Below are positions 1 to 8,870 of a stretch of 57,497 nucleotides of DNA, in pieces; positions within the stretch are counted from its first letter, which is position 1; each line of letters starts with the position of its first letter. A program made the translations under genes and the position numbers. Source of the DNA: an uncultured Pelagibacteraceae bacterium (GTDB lineage: Bacteria > Pseudomonadota > Alphaproteobacteria > Pelagibacterales > Pelagibacteraceae); NCBI GenBank assembly GCA_902522385.1, contig CABYVK010000008.1, positions 1 to 57,497 of the forward strand, read 5' to 3'. The notes under the pieces are model-generated. The model saw only the letters and a list, made by a program, of their open reading frames with translations, did not search any database and was not told the DNA's origin.

Positions 1-321
1 ATCTGTAACCTCATCAAGACATACAAAAGTTAAATTATTTTTACCTTGAATAAATTGTTTTAATTCTGGTTGATCTAAATGTTCTATCTCTGCAACATAT
101 CCATTATGCATGAGTTGTTCTTTAGAAGAATATTTGTCTAATTCTTTTTTAGATTTAAAATAAACTTTGACGTCTTCTAAAATATTCTTGTTAGGGTTTT
201 TTCTATGAATATTTTTTTTAGACTCCTCGGTTAAAAAAACTCTTAAAACCTTTCTTTTGGGGTTTCTAAGAGCCTCAATTACTGCATGTTGACCAACAAT
301 GAAAAAAGATGATTTATTCAT
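1..321 (-). CDS. rlmB: RlmB/TrmH-family 23S rRNA 2'-O-methyltransferase, N-terminal part (cut by window edge)
   Basis: The 107 visible codons read leftward from an ATG at 319-321 and run off the window. The N-terminus carries the SpoU/TrmH substrate-binding signature (GQHAVIEALRNPKR, residues 10-23), and the visible part ends in LDEVTD, the start of the SpoU catalytic domain, which normally continues as DPxNxGAI. Members of this family methylate a ribose 2'-OH, in RlmB that of a 23S rRNA guanosine, using S-adenosylmethionine and a knotted fold. The catalytic domain lies outside the window, so the exact target (RlmB or a related TrmH enzyme) is inferred from the N-terminal domain. It diverges from the tRNA-tuf block. 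Confidence 0.8.
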   Translation of the reverse strand, partial: MNKSSFFIVGQHAVIEALRNPKRKVLRVFLTEESKKNIHRKNPNKNILEDVKVYFKSKKELDKYSSKEQLMHNGYVAEIEHLDQPELKQFIQGKNNLTFVCLDEVTD

Positions 322-375
322 AAATTATAATGTGTTTTACACGCTTTTTTTAATATTTACTTATTAAATCACGTA

Positions 376-403
376 TTGCATTTGCATAAATAAAATATAT
401 AAA
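376..403 (+). promoter_or_regulatory. Candidate sigma70 promoter of the tRNA-Tyr/tRNA-Gly/tuf block
   Basis: TTGCAT (376-381) and TATAAA (398-403) are 16 bases apart and would place a start about 40 bases before tRNA-Tyr. The surroundings are so AT-rich that chance matches are likely. The 322-450 gap holds nothing else I can assign apart from the small hairpin at 434-447. Confidence 0.35.
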
Positions 404-433
404 ACGCTTGTTATTTGAAGCTTTATTGAACAA

Positions 434-447
434 GGGGACACTTCCCC
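434..447 (+). other. Small GC-rich hairpin just before tRNA-Tyr
   Basis: GGGGA (434-438) pairs with TCCCC (443-447) around a four-base loop, ending three bases before the mature tRNA 5' end. It stands out in an AT-rich leader. It may shape the tRNA precursor for RNase P, but that is a guess. Confidence 0.35.
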
Positions 448-450
448 AAA

Positions 451-536
451 GGAGGGGTTCCAGAGCGGTCAAATGGGGCGGGCTGTAAACCCGTTGACTT
501 CGGTCTTCGAAAGTTCGAATCTTTCCCCCTCCACCA
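451..536 (+). tRNA. tRNA-Tyr (anticodon GTA)
   Basis: The acceptor stem GGAGGGG (451-457) pairs with CCCCTCC (526-532). A is the discriminator base and CCA is encoded. The anticodon loop CTGTAAA sits between GCGGG and CCCGT and carries GTA. A long variable arm follows, as expected for bacterial tRNA-Tyr, and the T arm contains the usual GTTCGAATC. It is the first tRNA of the tuf-linked cluster. Confidence 0.96.
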
Positions 537-580
537 TTTAATAAATTTTAGATAACATGGAGTGTTACTCTTGGGGTTGT

Positions 581-654
581 GCGGGTGTAGTTCAATGGTA
601 GAACGCTAGCCTTCCAAGCTGGATGTAAGGGTTCGATTCCCTTTACCCGCTCCA
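581..654 (+). tRNA. tRNA-Gly (anticodon TCC)
   Basis: The acceptor stem GCGGGTG (581-587) pairs with the bases ending ACCCGC at 650. T is the discriminator and CCA is encoded at 652-654. The anticodon loop CTTCCAA gives TCC, which reads GGA and GGG. The T arm contains GGTTCGATTCC. The gene lies 48 bases upstream of tuf and is probably cut from the same transcript. Confidence 0.96.
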
Positions 655-702
655 AGAAAATAAAATTGAAAATGAAAACAAATAAACTGAGGTAAAAACG
701 TA

Positions 703-1893
703 ATGTCAAAAGAAAAATTTGTAAGAAATAAACCCCACTGTAACATTGGGACTATTGGTCATGTCGACCATGGTAAAACAACTCTTACTGCCGCAATTAC
801 AAATGTATTAGCACAAGCTGGCGGCGGAACTGCAGTTGCTTATGATCAGATTGATAAAGCACCTGAAGAAAAAGAGAGAGGTATAACAATTTCAACAGCA
901 CACGTTGAGTATGAAACAGAAAAAAGACACTATGCTCATGTAGACTGTCCTGGTCACGCTGACTATGTTAAAAATATGATCACTGGTGCTGCACAAATGG
1001 ATGGAGCAATCTTAGTTGTTAATGCAGCTGATGGTCCAATGCCACAAACAAGAGAACACATTCTTTTAGGAAGACAAGTTGGTATTCCTGCAATTGTTGT
1101 TTACTTAAACAAAGTAGACCAAGTTGACGATAAAGAAATGATTGAGCTCGTTGAGGAAGAAATTAGAGAGCTTTTAACTTCATACAAATACCCAGGTGAC
1201 AAAACACCAATCGTTAAGGGTTCAGCTTTAGCAGCAGTTGAAGGTAGAGATGATGAAATTGGAAAAAATTCAATTTTAGAATTAATGAAAGCTGTTGATG
1301 AACATATTCCACAGCCAGCTAGAGAAGTTGATAAACCATTCTTGATGCCAGTTGAGGACGTATTCTCAATTTCTGGAAGAGGAACAGTTGCAACAGGAAG
1401 AGTAGAGTCTGGTGTAATTAAAACTGGTGAAGAAGTTGAAATAGTTGGAATTAGAGAAACAAAAAAATCAGTTTGTACTGGAGTTGAGATGTTTAGAAAA
1501 CTTTTAGATTCTGGTGAAGCTGGTGATAACGTTGGAATTTTATTGAGAGGTATTGAAAGAACTGATATCGAAAGAGGTCAAGTTCTTTGTAAGCCTGGTT
1601 CAATTACTCCACACACTAAATTTGAGGCTCAAGCATATGTACTCAAAAAAGATGAAGGTGGAAGACATACTCCATTTTTTACTAAGTACAGACCACAGTT
1701 TTATTTTAGAACAACAGACGTTACAGGTGAAGTAGAATTACCAGCTGGTACTGAAATGGTTATGCCAGGTGATGATGCTAAATTTACTGTTAAACTTATT
1801 ACACCAATTGCTATGGCAGAGAAATTAAACTTTGCGATTAGAGAAGGTGGAAGAACTGTTGGAGCAGGAGTAGTAACTAAAATTATAGAGTAA
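703..1893 (+). CDS. tuf: Translation elongation factor Tu
   Basis: This 396-residue GTPase delivers aminoacyl-tRNA to the ribosomal A site. The G1 loop GHVDHGKT is at residues 19-26, RGITI (switch I) at about 59-63, DCPGH at 81-85, and the guanine-specificity motif appears as NKVD near residue 136. Domains 2 and 3 are complete and the protein ends normally in VTKIIE. The ATG at 703 follows a GAGGT ribosome-binding site at 689-693. It lies between tRNA-Gly and tRNA-Trp, as in the ancestral tufB-secE arrangement, and is the only tuf in the window: the usual second copy after fusA is absent. Confidence 0.99.
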   Translation: MSKEKFVRNKPHCNIGTIGHVDHGKTTLTAAITNVLAQAGGGTAVAYDQIDKAPEEKERGITISTAHVEYETEKRHYAHVDCPGHADYVKNMITGAAQMDGAILVVNAADGPMPQTREHILLGRQVGIPAIVVYLNKVDQVDDKEMIELVEEEIRELLTSYKYPGDKTPIVKGSALAAVEGRDDEIGKNSILELMKAVDEHIPQPAREVDKPFLMPVEDVFSISGRGTVATGRVESGVIKTGEEVEIVGIRETKKSVCTGVEMFRKLLDSGEAGDNVGILLRGIERTDIERGQVLCKPGSITPHTKFEAQAYVLKKDEGGRHTPFFTKYRPQFYFRTTDVTGEVELPAGTEMVMPGDDAKFTVKLITPIAMAEKLNFAIREGGRTVGAGVVTKIIE

Positions 1894-1903
1894 CTCTATA
1901 AAT

Positions 1904-1979
1904 AGGAGTGTAGCTCAATTGGTAGAGCGCCGGTCTCCAAAACCGGAGGCTGAGGGTTCGAGTCCCTCCGCTCCTGCCA
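1904..1979 (+). tRNA. tRNA-Trp (anticodon CCA)
   Basis: The acceptor stem AGGAGTG (1904-1910) pairs with CGCTCCT (1969-1975), followed by G and an encoded CCA. The anticodon stem CCGGT/ACCGG encloses CTCCAAA with anticodon CCA. It lies between tuf and secE, 10 bases after the tuf stop, a common bacterial position for this tRNA. Confidence 0.97.
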
Positions 1980-1996
1980 ATTTGAGCTTAGAAATT

Positions 1997-2188
1997 ATGA
2001 GAAACCCAATAAAATTTATACAGGAAGTCAAACAAGAGGCTTTTAAAGTTACATGGCCAACTTGGAAAGAAACGCTCCAGGGTGCCTTGATGGTTTTTGT
2101 AATGGCCGTTGTAATGTCTCTATTTTTTCTTCTTTTAGATCAGGTTTTAAAATTTTTCTTAGAACTCTTACTCAAAGTGAGCATTTAA
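1997..2188 (+). CDS. secE: Preprotein translocase subunit SecE
   Basis: This 63-residue protein is the small essential subunit that clamps SecY in the inner-membrane Sec channel. An amphipathic N-terminal part with the conserved EVKQEAFKVTWPTWKE (residues 10-25) is followed by one hydrophobic membrane segment at about 30-52. This is the short single-span SecE type. The ATG at 1997 is chosen because a longer in-frame reading would start inside tRNA-Trp and translate the tRNA. The TAA stop shares its last A with the nusG ATG. Confidence 0.95.
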   Translation: MRNPIKFIQEVKQEAFKVTWPTWKETLQGALMVFVMAVVMSLFFLLLDQVLKFFLELLLKVSI

Positions 2189-2718
2189 TGAAGAATTGGT
2201 ACATTGTTCAGTCTCATTCTAGTTTTGAAAATAAAGTTGCAGCTTTAATTAAGGAAGAGGCTGATAAAGCAAAAATTTCTGATAAATTTGAGGAGATTAT
2301 TGTACCTACCCATGATGTTACAGAGGTTAAGAGAGGTAAAAGAATTCAAAGAAAAAAGAAATACTTTCCTGGATATGTACTAATAAAAAGTGAGATGGAT
2401 AATAATATTTATCACATGATTAAGAATATAAAAAGAGTTAGTGGTTTCTTGGGTACAAAAGGTATTCCTGTTCCAGTTTCAGATAAAGAAGTAGAGAAGA
2501 TTTTAGGTCAGATTAAAGATGGTGTAGCTCAGCCAAAATCTGGCGTAGATTACAGCGTTGGTGAAAAAGTTCAGGTTGTAGATGGACCATTTGCATCATT
2601 TACTGGAATGATTGAAGAAATTGATGAAGAAAAAGCTAGACTTAAGGTGTCAGTTTCTATATTTGGTCGTCCTACACCAGTAGATTTAGAATATAATCAG
2701 GTTGAGAAGGTAAGTTAA
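2188..2718 (+). CDS. nusG: Transcription termination/antitermination factor NusG
   Basis: The 176-residue protein binds RNA polymerase near the clamp and links it to Rho or to ribosomal S10. The N-terminal NGN domain begins [17 protein letters not shown] and contains the typical FPGYVLI stretch. The C-terminal KOW domain is marked by [17 protein letters not shown]. The start at 2188 matches the family's MKxWYxV beginning and overlaps the secE stop as TAATG; an upstream in-frame ATG inside secE is rejected. It is followed by another TAATG junction into rplK. Confidence 0.98.
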   Translation: MKNWYIVQSHSSFENKVAALIKEEADKAKISDKFEEIIVPTHDVTEVKRGKRIQRKKKYFPGYVLIKSEMDNNIYHMIKNIKRVSGFLGTKGIPVPVSDKEVEKILGQIKDGVAQPKSGVDYSVGEKVQVVDGPFASFTGMIEEIDEEKARLKVSVSIFGRPTPVDLEYNQVEKVS

Positions 2719-3143
2719 TGGCAAAAGAAATAAGTGGATTTATAAAACTACAAATTAAAGGCGGTCAAGCTAATCCAGCTCCGCCCGTTGGACCTGCATT
2801 AGGTCAACGAGGTGTAAATATTATGGAATTTTGTAAAGCCTTTAATGATAAAACAAAGTCAATGGCAGGTAAGCCTGTTCCAGTAGAAATTACGGTATAT
2901 AAAGATAAAAAATTTGATTTTAAAATTAAAACACCTCCAGCATCTTTTTATATAAAAGAGGCGGTAAAACTTAAAGGCGGTTCAAAAGAACCTGGAAGAA
3001 ATATTGTTGCGTCAATTTCTAAAAAACAATTAGAGAGTATAGCAAAAGAAAAAATGAATGATTTAAATGCTAATGATATTGAAGAAGCTATAAAAATTAT
3101 TGCAGGATCAGCTAGATCTATGGGTATCGAGGTAAAGGAATAA
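2718..3143 (+). CDS. rplK: 50S ribosomal protein L11
   Basis: The 141-residue protein binds the GTPase-associated region of 23S rRNA near the L10/L12 stalk. The N-terminal domain has the proline-rich [16 protein letters not shown] switch (residues about 22-37), and the C-terminal RNA-binding domain ends [10 protein letters not shown], as usual. Length is normal. It starts on the nusG stop (TAATG) and ends on the rplA start in the same way, so translation is probably coupled along nusG-rplK-rplA. Confidence 0.99.
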   Translation: MAKEISGFIKLQIKGGQANPAPPVGPALGQRGVNIMEFCKAFNDKTKSMAGKPVPVEITVYKDKKFDFKIKTPPASFYIKEAVKLKGGSKEPGRNIVASISKKQLESIAKEKMNDLNANDIEEAIKIIAGSARSMGIEVKE

Positions 3144-3832
3144 TGGCGTCTAAAAGATATAAAAAATTACCAGAAAAAACTAAAGACTTAAGCGCTGAGT
3201 CTATAGAAAAATTAATACCTGAACTTAAGAAAAACTGTACAACTAAATTTGATGAGTCTTTGGATCTAAGTTTTCAAATAAACAACAAACAAAAGAAAAG
3301 TGAAGTTAATATCAGAACAGTTGTTAATTTACCTGGTGGAACAGGTAAGAAAGTAAAAGTTGCTGTAGTTTGTGAAGATAATAAAGCTCAAGATGCAAAA
3401 GATGCTGGTGCAGATATTGTAGGAGGTGATGAGTTTGTTGAAAGAATTAAAGGCGGAGAATTAAACTTTGAAAAATTAATTTGTACACCAGGAATGATGA
3501 TTAAGCTTTCTAAATTAGGAAAAGTTTTAGGACCAAAAGGTTTAATGCCTAATCCTAAGCTTGGATCTGTTTCTGAAAATATTAAAGAAGCTGTAACTGA
3601 TGCTAAATCTGGTCAAGTAGAAATTAGAAATGATAAAGATGGAAACATTGGAGTTAGTATTGGAAAAAAATCTTTTAGTGATGATAAATTACTAAAAAAC
3701 TACAATGCAATTTTAGATGCCCTAGAAAAAGAAAAATCAAATAATACTTTAAAAGGTGACTTAATTAGAAGTGTATTTGCTACATCAACAATGGGCGTTT
3801 CATATAAAGTTAAATTAGGGAAATCGATATAG
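3143..3832 (+). CDS. rplA: 50S ribosomal protein L1
   Basis: The 229-residue protein forms the mobile L1 stalk at the ribosomal E site. It shows the family's VNLPGGTGK segment near residues 54-62 and the signature GKVLGPKGLMPNPKLG at about 125-140. In many bacteria L1 represses its own L11-L1 mRNA; no separate leader is visible here because rplK starts directly on nusG. Only two bases separate its stop from rplJ. Confidence 0.99.
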   Translation: MASKRYKKLPEKTKDLSAESIEKLIPELKKNCTTKFDESLDLSFQINNKQKKSEVNIRTVVNLPGGTGKKVKVAVVCEDNKAQDAKDAGADIVGGDEFVERIKGGELNFEKLICTPGMMIKLSKLGKVLGPKGLMPNPKLGSVSENIKEAVTDAKSGQVEIRNDKDGNIGVSIGKKSFSDDKLLKNYNAILDALEKEKSNNTLKGDLIRSVFATSTMGVSYKVKLGKSI

Positions 3833-3834
3833 TT

Positions 3835-4356
3835 ATGATGAACAAAGAACAAAAGAAAAATTATATTGAAGAAATGACTAATAATTTTGAAAACAGTAAA
3901 GCTGTAATGGTTACTCACTACCAAGGTTTAACAATGTCTCAATTAGATGAATTGAGAGCGAAAATGAGAGAACATGGAATTATTTTCAAAATAACAAAAA
4001 ACAGAATCACAAAATTAGCCCTAGAAAAAACAAAGTGCAAAGATTTATCAAATTTATTCACTGGTCCCACAGCGGTTGCATTTGGAGAGGACGCTATAAT
4101 GTCTGCAAGGATTCTATCAAAATTTGCAAAAGATAACGAAAACTTAAAATTAATTGGCGGATTAATGGATAATGAAGTCTTAGATTCGGCTGGTGTCCAG
4201 AATGTAGCAAATTTACCTACATTAGATGAAGCAAGAGCCAATATTGTGGGTATTTTGAACTCTTCTGCATCTAAATTAATTAGTATTTTGCTTGCACATT
4301 CAGAAAAAATGAGTAGTTTGTCCGCAGAAAATTCTGAAACACAACCCAAAGAGTAA
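3835..4356 (+). CDS. rplJ: 50S ribosomal protein L10
   Basis: The 173-residue protein anchors L12 dimers to the ribosome. The N-terminal rRNA-binding domain contains [22 protein letters not shown] (only the fold-typical pattern is cited), and a C-terminal helix binds L12. Two adjacent ATGs (3835 and 3838) could start it; the first is used. The gap to rplA is two bases, leaving no room for the classic L10-binding leader RNA between L1 and L10, so any such control must lie inside rplA or be absent. Confidence 0.97.
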   Translation: MMNKEQKKNYIEEMTNNFENSKAVMVTHYQGLTMSQLDELRAKMREHGIIFKITKNRITKLALEKTKCKDLSNLFTGPTAVAFGEDAIMSARILSKFAKDNENLKLIGGLMDNEVLDSAGVQNVANLPTLDEARANIVGILNSSASKLISILLAHSEKMSSLSAENSETQPKE

Positions 4357-4361
4357 AACAT

Positions 4362-4727
4362 ATGCCTGACCTAAACAAAATTATTGAAGATCTATCAAGT
4401 TTGACAGTTGCAGAGGCAGCTGAACTTTCAAAACAATTAGAAGAAAAGTGGGGAGTAACTCCAATGGCAGCAGCAGCTCCAGCAGCAGCTAGTGGTGCAG
4501 CTCCAGCAGAAGATAAAGATGATTTTACAATCATGTTAGTTTCTGCAGGTGATAAGAAAATTAATGTTATCAAAGAAGTGAGAGCAGCTACTTCATTAGG
4601 TTTAAAGGAAGCTAAAGATCTTGTCGAGGGAGCACCAAAAGAAGTTAAGTCTGGTGTAAATAAAAAAGACGCTGAAGAGATCAAAGCTAAATTGGAAGCT
4701 GCTGGCGCTAAAGTAGAACTTAAATAA
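4362..4727 (+). CDS. rplL: 50S ribosomal protein L7/L12
   Basis: The 121-residue acidic stalk protein recruits translation factors. It has the N-terminal dimerisation helices ([18 protein letters not shown]), an Ala/Pro-rich flexible hinge at about residues 37-51 and the C-terminal domain with [17 protein letters not shown]. Length matches the family. It follows rplJ by five bases and is separated from rpoB by 54 bases that hold a perfect hairpin. Confidence 0.99.
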   Translation: MPDLNKIIEDLSSLTVAEAAELSKQLEEKWGVTPMAAAAPAAASGAAPAEDKDDFTIMLVSAGDKKINVIKEVRAATSLGLKEAKDLVEGAPKEVKSGVNKKDAEEIKAKLEAAGAKVELK

Positions 4728-4747
4728 ATTAAATAGAAAGAATTCAG

Positions 4748-4769
4748 ATACTGATTTTTTAATCAGTAT
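4748..4769 (+). terminator. Perfect hairpin between rplL and rpoB (attenuator or processing site)
   Basis: ATACTGATT (4748-4756) pairs exactly with AATCAGTAT (4761-4769) around a TTTT loop. The downstream strand continues only TT before A, so the U-tract is weak. In E. coli the same junction holds an attenuator and an RNase III site that set the L12 to RNA polymerase ratio. I infer a similar role, as partial terminator or cleavage site. Confidence 0.55.
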
Positions 4770-4781
4770 TTATAAACATAG

Positions 4782-7700
4782 ATGCAATTATCTTTTACTG
4801 AAAAGAAAAACATTAGAAAGAGTTTTGGTAAATTAAAAGAGAGTTTATCAATTCCAAATCTAATAGAAGTACAAAAAAATTCTTACAAAGAATTAACAGA
4901 ATTTAGCTCAGAGGCAGTTGAAATTACTAAGGGATTTGACAGGGTCTTCAAAAGTATTTTTCCTATTGAAGATTTAAATGATAAAGCAACATTAGAGTAC
5001 GTTTCATACAGATTAGAAAAACCAAAATTTGATGTCGAAGAGTGTATAGCAAGAGGTCTTACATATTCTTCAGCTCTTAAATGTACTTTAAGATTAGTGG
5101 TTTACGAAATAGATCAAGAAAATAATACAAAAGATATTTTATCAGCTAAAGAGCAAGAAGTTTATATGGGTGAAGTTCCTATGATGACTAATAGCGGAAC
5201 TTTTATTACTAATGGTGTTCAAAGAGTTGTCGTAAACCAAATGCACAGAAGTCCAGGTGTATTTTTTGATCATGATAAAGGAAAAACCCATGCAAGTGGT
5301 AAACTTTTGTTTAATTGTAGAGTAATACCTAATAGAGGCTCATGGTTAGATTTTGAATATGATGTTAAAGATTTTCTATATTTTAAAATTGATAGAAAAA
5401 AGAAAATTTTTTCATCTACATTACTCTTAGCTTTAGGCTACACAAAATCTGAAATAGTAGACGAATTTTATGAATTTGAACAATATAATTTTGATTCAAA
5501 AACGCAAAAGTGGAAAACTAAATTTAATCCTGAAAATTATAAGTCTAAAAATTTCTCTGAAGAAGTGATTGATGCAAAGACCGGTCAAGTAGTAATTAAA
5601 TTAGGTGATAAGATTAATTTTTTAAATGCAAAAAAATTAGCAAATGATGGTTTAAAAGATATATTGGTTTCTAGAGAGTCATTGTTTGGTAAGTTTTTAC
5701 ATAGAGATGTAAAAGTAAACGAGGAGGAGGATGGTACATTTAAAATAGGTACAGAATTGAATGATACAATTATTCAACAAATTTTAGATGCAAATATACA
5801 TTCACTTAAAATTTCTGTTACAAATTCTATAAATAAAGGACCTTATTTACTTACTACTATTCTAGCCGATAAAAATAATACTAAAGATGAGGCTATCACA
5901 GAAATTTATAAGATGCTAAGACCTGGTGAGCCGCCAACTATAGAAATAGCAACTCAAATATTTAATAATCTTTTCTTCAGTTCAGACAGATATGATTTAT
6001 CTGATGTTGGAAGGGTTAAAATGAACTCAAGGTTAAATCAAGAGTGTTCTGACAAAATTACCATATTAAGAAACGACGATATTATTTCAATCATTCACAA
6101 AATGTTAGATTTACGTGATGGTAAAGATGATGTTGATGATATAGATCACCTGGGAAATAGAAGAGTTCGTTCTGTTGGAGAATTAGTTGAGAACCAAGCA
6201 AGAATTGGTGTTTACAGAATGGAAAGAGCTATTAAAGAGAAAATGACAACTCTAGATGTTGAGTCAGCAATGCCACAAGATTTAATTAATGCAAAACCTT
6301 TGACCGTTTCTTTAAAAGATTTTTTTGCAAGTTCACAACTTTCTCAGTTTATGGATCAAACAAACCCACTATCTGAAATTACTCACAAGAGAAGAGTTTC
6401 AGCTTTAGGACCGGGTGGGTTAACAAGAGAAAGAGCAGGTTTCGAAGTTCGAGATGTGCATCCAACTCACTACGGAAGAATTTGTCCAATTGAGACACCA
6501 GAAGGTCCAAATATTGGTTTGATTAATAGTTTATCAACATATGCAAAAATTAATAAATATGGTTTTATTGAAAGCCCATATAAAAAAGTTAAAAATGGTG
6601 TTGTTCAAGATAATGTTGAATATTTGTCAGCAATGGAAGAAACAAAATTCACAATTGCTCAAGCAAATACAAAACTTGATAAAGGTGGAAAAATTACTGA
6701 AGAATTAGTTTCATGTAGACAAAATTTAAACTTTCTTTTAGCTAAACCAGAATCTATTGACTACATTGACGTTTCGCCAAAACAACTTGTTTCAGTTGCA
6801 GCATCATTAATTCCTTTCTTAGAAAATGATGATGCAAATAGAGCACTGATGGGGTCAAATATGATGAGACAAGCAGTTCCATTGTTAAAACCTGAGTCGC
6901 CGCTTGTTGGTACAGGAATTGAAAGCGATGTTGCTTTAGACTCTGGTGTTACAATTGTTGCAAAGCGTGATGGTATAGTTGACAAAATTGATGGTAAAAG
7001 AATTGTAATTAAGGTAACTGAGGAAACCGATTTTAGTAAATCAGGTGTTGATATCTATAATCTACAAAAGTTTAAAAGATCAAACCAAAATACTTGTATT
7101 AATCAAAGACCACTTGTTAGAGTTGGTGATAAAGTTAAATATGGAGATATAATTGCTGACGGTCCTTCAACAAAATTAGGTGAACTTGCGCTAGGTAAAA
7201 ATGTAACCGTAGCTTTCATGCCATGGCAAGGTTACAATTTTGAGGACTCAATTCTAATTTCAGAAAGATGTGTTACTGATGATGTATTTACATCTGTTCA
7301 CATTGTTGAATATGAAATTATGGCTAGAGATACAAAGCTTGGGGAAGAAGAAATAACTAGGGATATACCAAATGTAAATGAAGATGCTTTAAAAAACCTT
7401 GATGAATCTGGAATAGTTTATATTGGTGCAGAAGTAAATGCAGGAGATATTTTAGTCGGTAAAGTTACTCCCAAAGGTGACTCAGCATCAGGTCCTGAAG
7501 AAAAATTATTAAGATCAATTTTTGGAGAAAAAGCCATAGATGTAACTGATACATCTTTAAGAATGTCTAGAGGATCTAGTGGAACAGTTGTGGATGTAAG
7601 AGTATTTAATAGACATGGAATTGAGAAAGATGAAAGATCAATAACTATTGAGAGAGCTGAAATAGAACAAGTTCAACAAGATAAAATAGTTGAGGAAGAA

Positions 7701-8870
7701 ATATTAGAAAGAAGTATCAAACAAAGAGCTTCACAATTTTTATCAGGATCGTCTTTAACCAAAAAAATCAAAGAGTTATCTGAAGGAACTAAGTTAGATT
7801 TTGATACAATCAATAAATTATCAATTAATGATGTCTTTAAGATTACTGTAGGAAATTTAAACAATGAATCGACTCTAGCTCAGTTAAAAGATCAATATAA
7901 TAAAGCAAAACAAGACATAAATGAGAGATTTGAAGATAAAGTTTTAAAAATAAGAAGTGGTGACGACTTACTACCAAGCGTTATGAAAATGGTAAAAGTA
8001 TTTGTTGCTATAAAAAGAAGATTAAGACCAGGGGACAAAATGTCAGGAAGGCATGGCAACAAAGGTGTTGTAAGTAAAATTGTACCTGTAGAAGACATGC
8101 CTTACAGAGAAGATGGTAGACCCGTTGATATTGTATTAAATCCCCTGGGAGTACCAAGTAGGATGAACGTAGGACAAATTTTAGAAACACATTTAGGTTG
8201 GGCATGTAAAGAATTTGGAGAACAAGTTAAACAACTAGTAAATGAAAATAACAAAAAAATTGAGAGAACAGAAAAAATTGAGAAATTCTTAAGATCTGTT
8301 TATGGAGAAGAAATTTTTAATGAAAAAGTAGACAAATTAAGTAAGAGTGAATTTAAAGATCTTTGTGAAAATTTGCAAAACGGTGTAGCAATCTCAACCC
8401 CTGTTTTTGATGGAGCAAAAGAAAAAAATGTAACTGAAATGCTTGAACTAGCAAATTTACCAGGATCAGGGCAGACTCACTTGTGGGACGGAAGAACAGG
8501 AGAAAAATTCGATAGACCGGTTACAGTTGGAATAATTTATATGTTGAAACTTCATCACCTAGTTGAAGATAAAATTCATGCTAGATCTACTGGACCATAT
8601 AGTTTAGTTACTCAACAACCACTTGGTGGTAAAGCACAATTAGGTGGTCAAAGATTTGGAGAAATGGAAGTATGGGCACTCGAGGCATATGGTGCGTCAT
8701 ACACATTACAGGAAATTTTAACTGTTAAATCTGATGACGTTGCAGGAAGAGTTAAAGTTTATGAAACTATAGTTAAAGGTGAGGAAAACTTTGAGTCAGG
8801 AATACCAGAGTCATTTAACGTATTAGTTAAAGAGATTAAATCATTAGCATTAAATGTGGAGCTTAATTAA
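4782..8870 (+). CDS. rpoB: DNA-directed RNA polymerase subunit beta
   Basis: The 1362-residue beta subunit carries most of the DNA- and rifampicin-binding side of RNA polymerase. Characteristic blocks are present in order: the protrusion and lobe in the N-terminal half, the rifampicin region [20 protein letters not shown] from residue 517, the [19 protein letters not shown] stretch, [12 protein letters not shown] near 1085, and the C-terminal [18 protein letters not shown]. Residues matching E. coli Q513, D516, H526 and S531 are unchanged, as in sensitive polymerases. The stop overlaps the rpoC start as TAATG. Confidence 0.99.
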   Translation: MQLSFTEKKNIRKSFGKLKESLSIPNLIEVQKNSYKELTEFSSEAVEITKGFDRVFKSIFPIEDLNDKATLEYVSYRLEKPKFDVEECIARGLTYSSALKCTLRLVVYEIDQENNTKDILSAKEQEVYMGEVPMMTNSGTFITNGVQRVVVNQMHRSPGVFFDHDKGKTHASGKLLFNCRVIPNRGSWLDFEYDVKDFLYFKIDRKKKIFSSTLLLALGYTKSEIVDEFYEFEQYNFDSKTQKWKTKFNPENYKSKNFSEEVIDAKTGQVVIKLGDKINFLNAKKLANDGLKDILVSRESLFGKFLHRDVKVNEEEDGTFKIGTELNDTIIQQILDANIHSLKISVTNSINKGPYLLTTILADKNNTKDEAITEIYKMLRPGEPPTIEIATQIFNNLFFSSDRYDLSDVGRVKMNSRLNQECSDKITILRNDDIISIIHKMLDLRDGKDDVDDIDHLGNRRVRSVGELVENQARIGVYRMERAIKEKMTTLDVESAMPQDLINAKPLTVSLKDFFASSQLSQFMDQTNPLSEITHKRRVSALGPGGLTRERAGFEVRDVHPTHYGRICPIETPEGPNIGLINSLSTYAKINKYGFIESPYKKVKNGVVQDNVEYLSAMEETKFTIAQANTKLDKGGKITEELVSCRQNLNFLLAKPESIDYIDVSPKQLVSVAASLIPFLENDDANRALMGSNMMRQAVPLLKPESPLVGTGIESDVALDSGVTIVAKRDGIVDKIDGKRIVIKVTEETDFSKSGVDIYNLQKFKRSNQNTCINQRPLVRVGDKVKYGDIIADGPSTKLGELALGKNVTVAFMPWQGYNFEDSILISERCVTDDVFTSVHIVEYEIMARDTKLGEEEITRDIPNVNEDALKNLDESGIVYIGAEVNAGDILVGKVTPKGDSASGPEEKLLRSIFGEKAIDVTDTSLRMSRGSSGTVVDVRVFNRHGIEKDERSITIERAEIEQVQQDKIVEEEILERSIKQRASQFLSGSSLTKKIKELSEGTKLDFDTINKLSINDVFKITVGNLNNESTLAQLKDQYNKAKQDINERFEDKVLKIRSGDDLLPSVMKMVKVFVAIKRRLRPGDKMSGRHGNKGVVSKIVPVEDMPYREDGRPVDIVLNPLGVPSRMNVGQILETHLGWACKEFGEQVKQLVNENNKKIERTEKIEKFLRSVYGEEIFNEKVDKLSKSEFKDLCENLQNGVAISTPVFDGAKEKNVTEMLELANLPGSGQTHLWDGRTGEKFDRPVTVGIIYMLKLHHLVEDKIHARSTGPYSLVTQQPLGGKAQLGGQRFGEMEVWALEAYGASYTLQEILTVKSDDVAGRVKVYETIVKGEENFESGIPESFNVLVKEIKSLALNVELN

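Noticed and set aside
1919..1996. Longer secE reading beginning inside tRNA-Trp
   Set aside because: It would translate the tRNA gene into a false N-terminus; the ATG at 1997 matches the SecE family start.
2053..2187. Longer nusG reading beginning inside secE
   Set aside because: The added 45 residues are secE sequence in another frame; the family start MKxWY lies at 2188.
4280..4684. 134-codon open frame on the minus strand opposite rplL
   Set aside because: It is Ala/Ser-rich because it mirrors the Ala-rich hinge codons of L12, and it shows no family motif; an antisense shadow.
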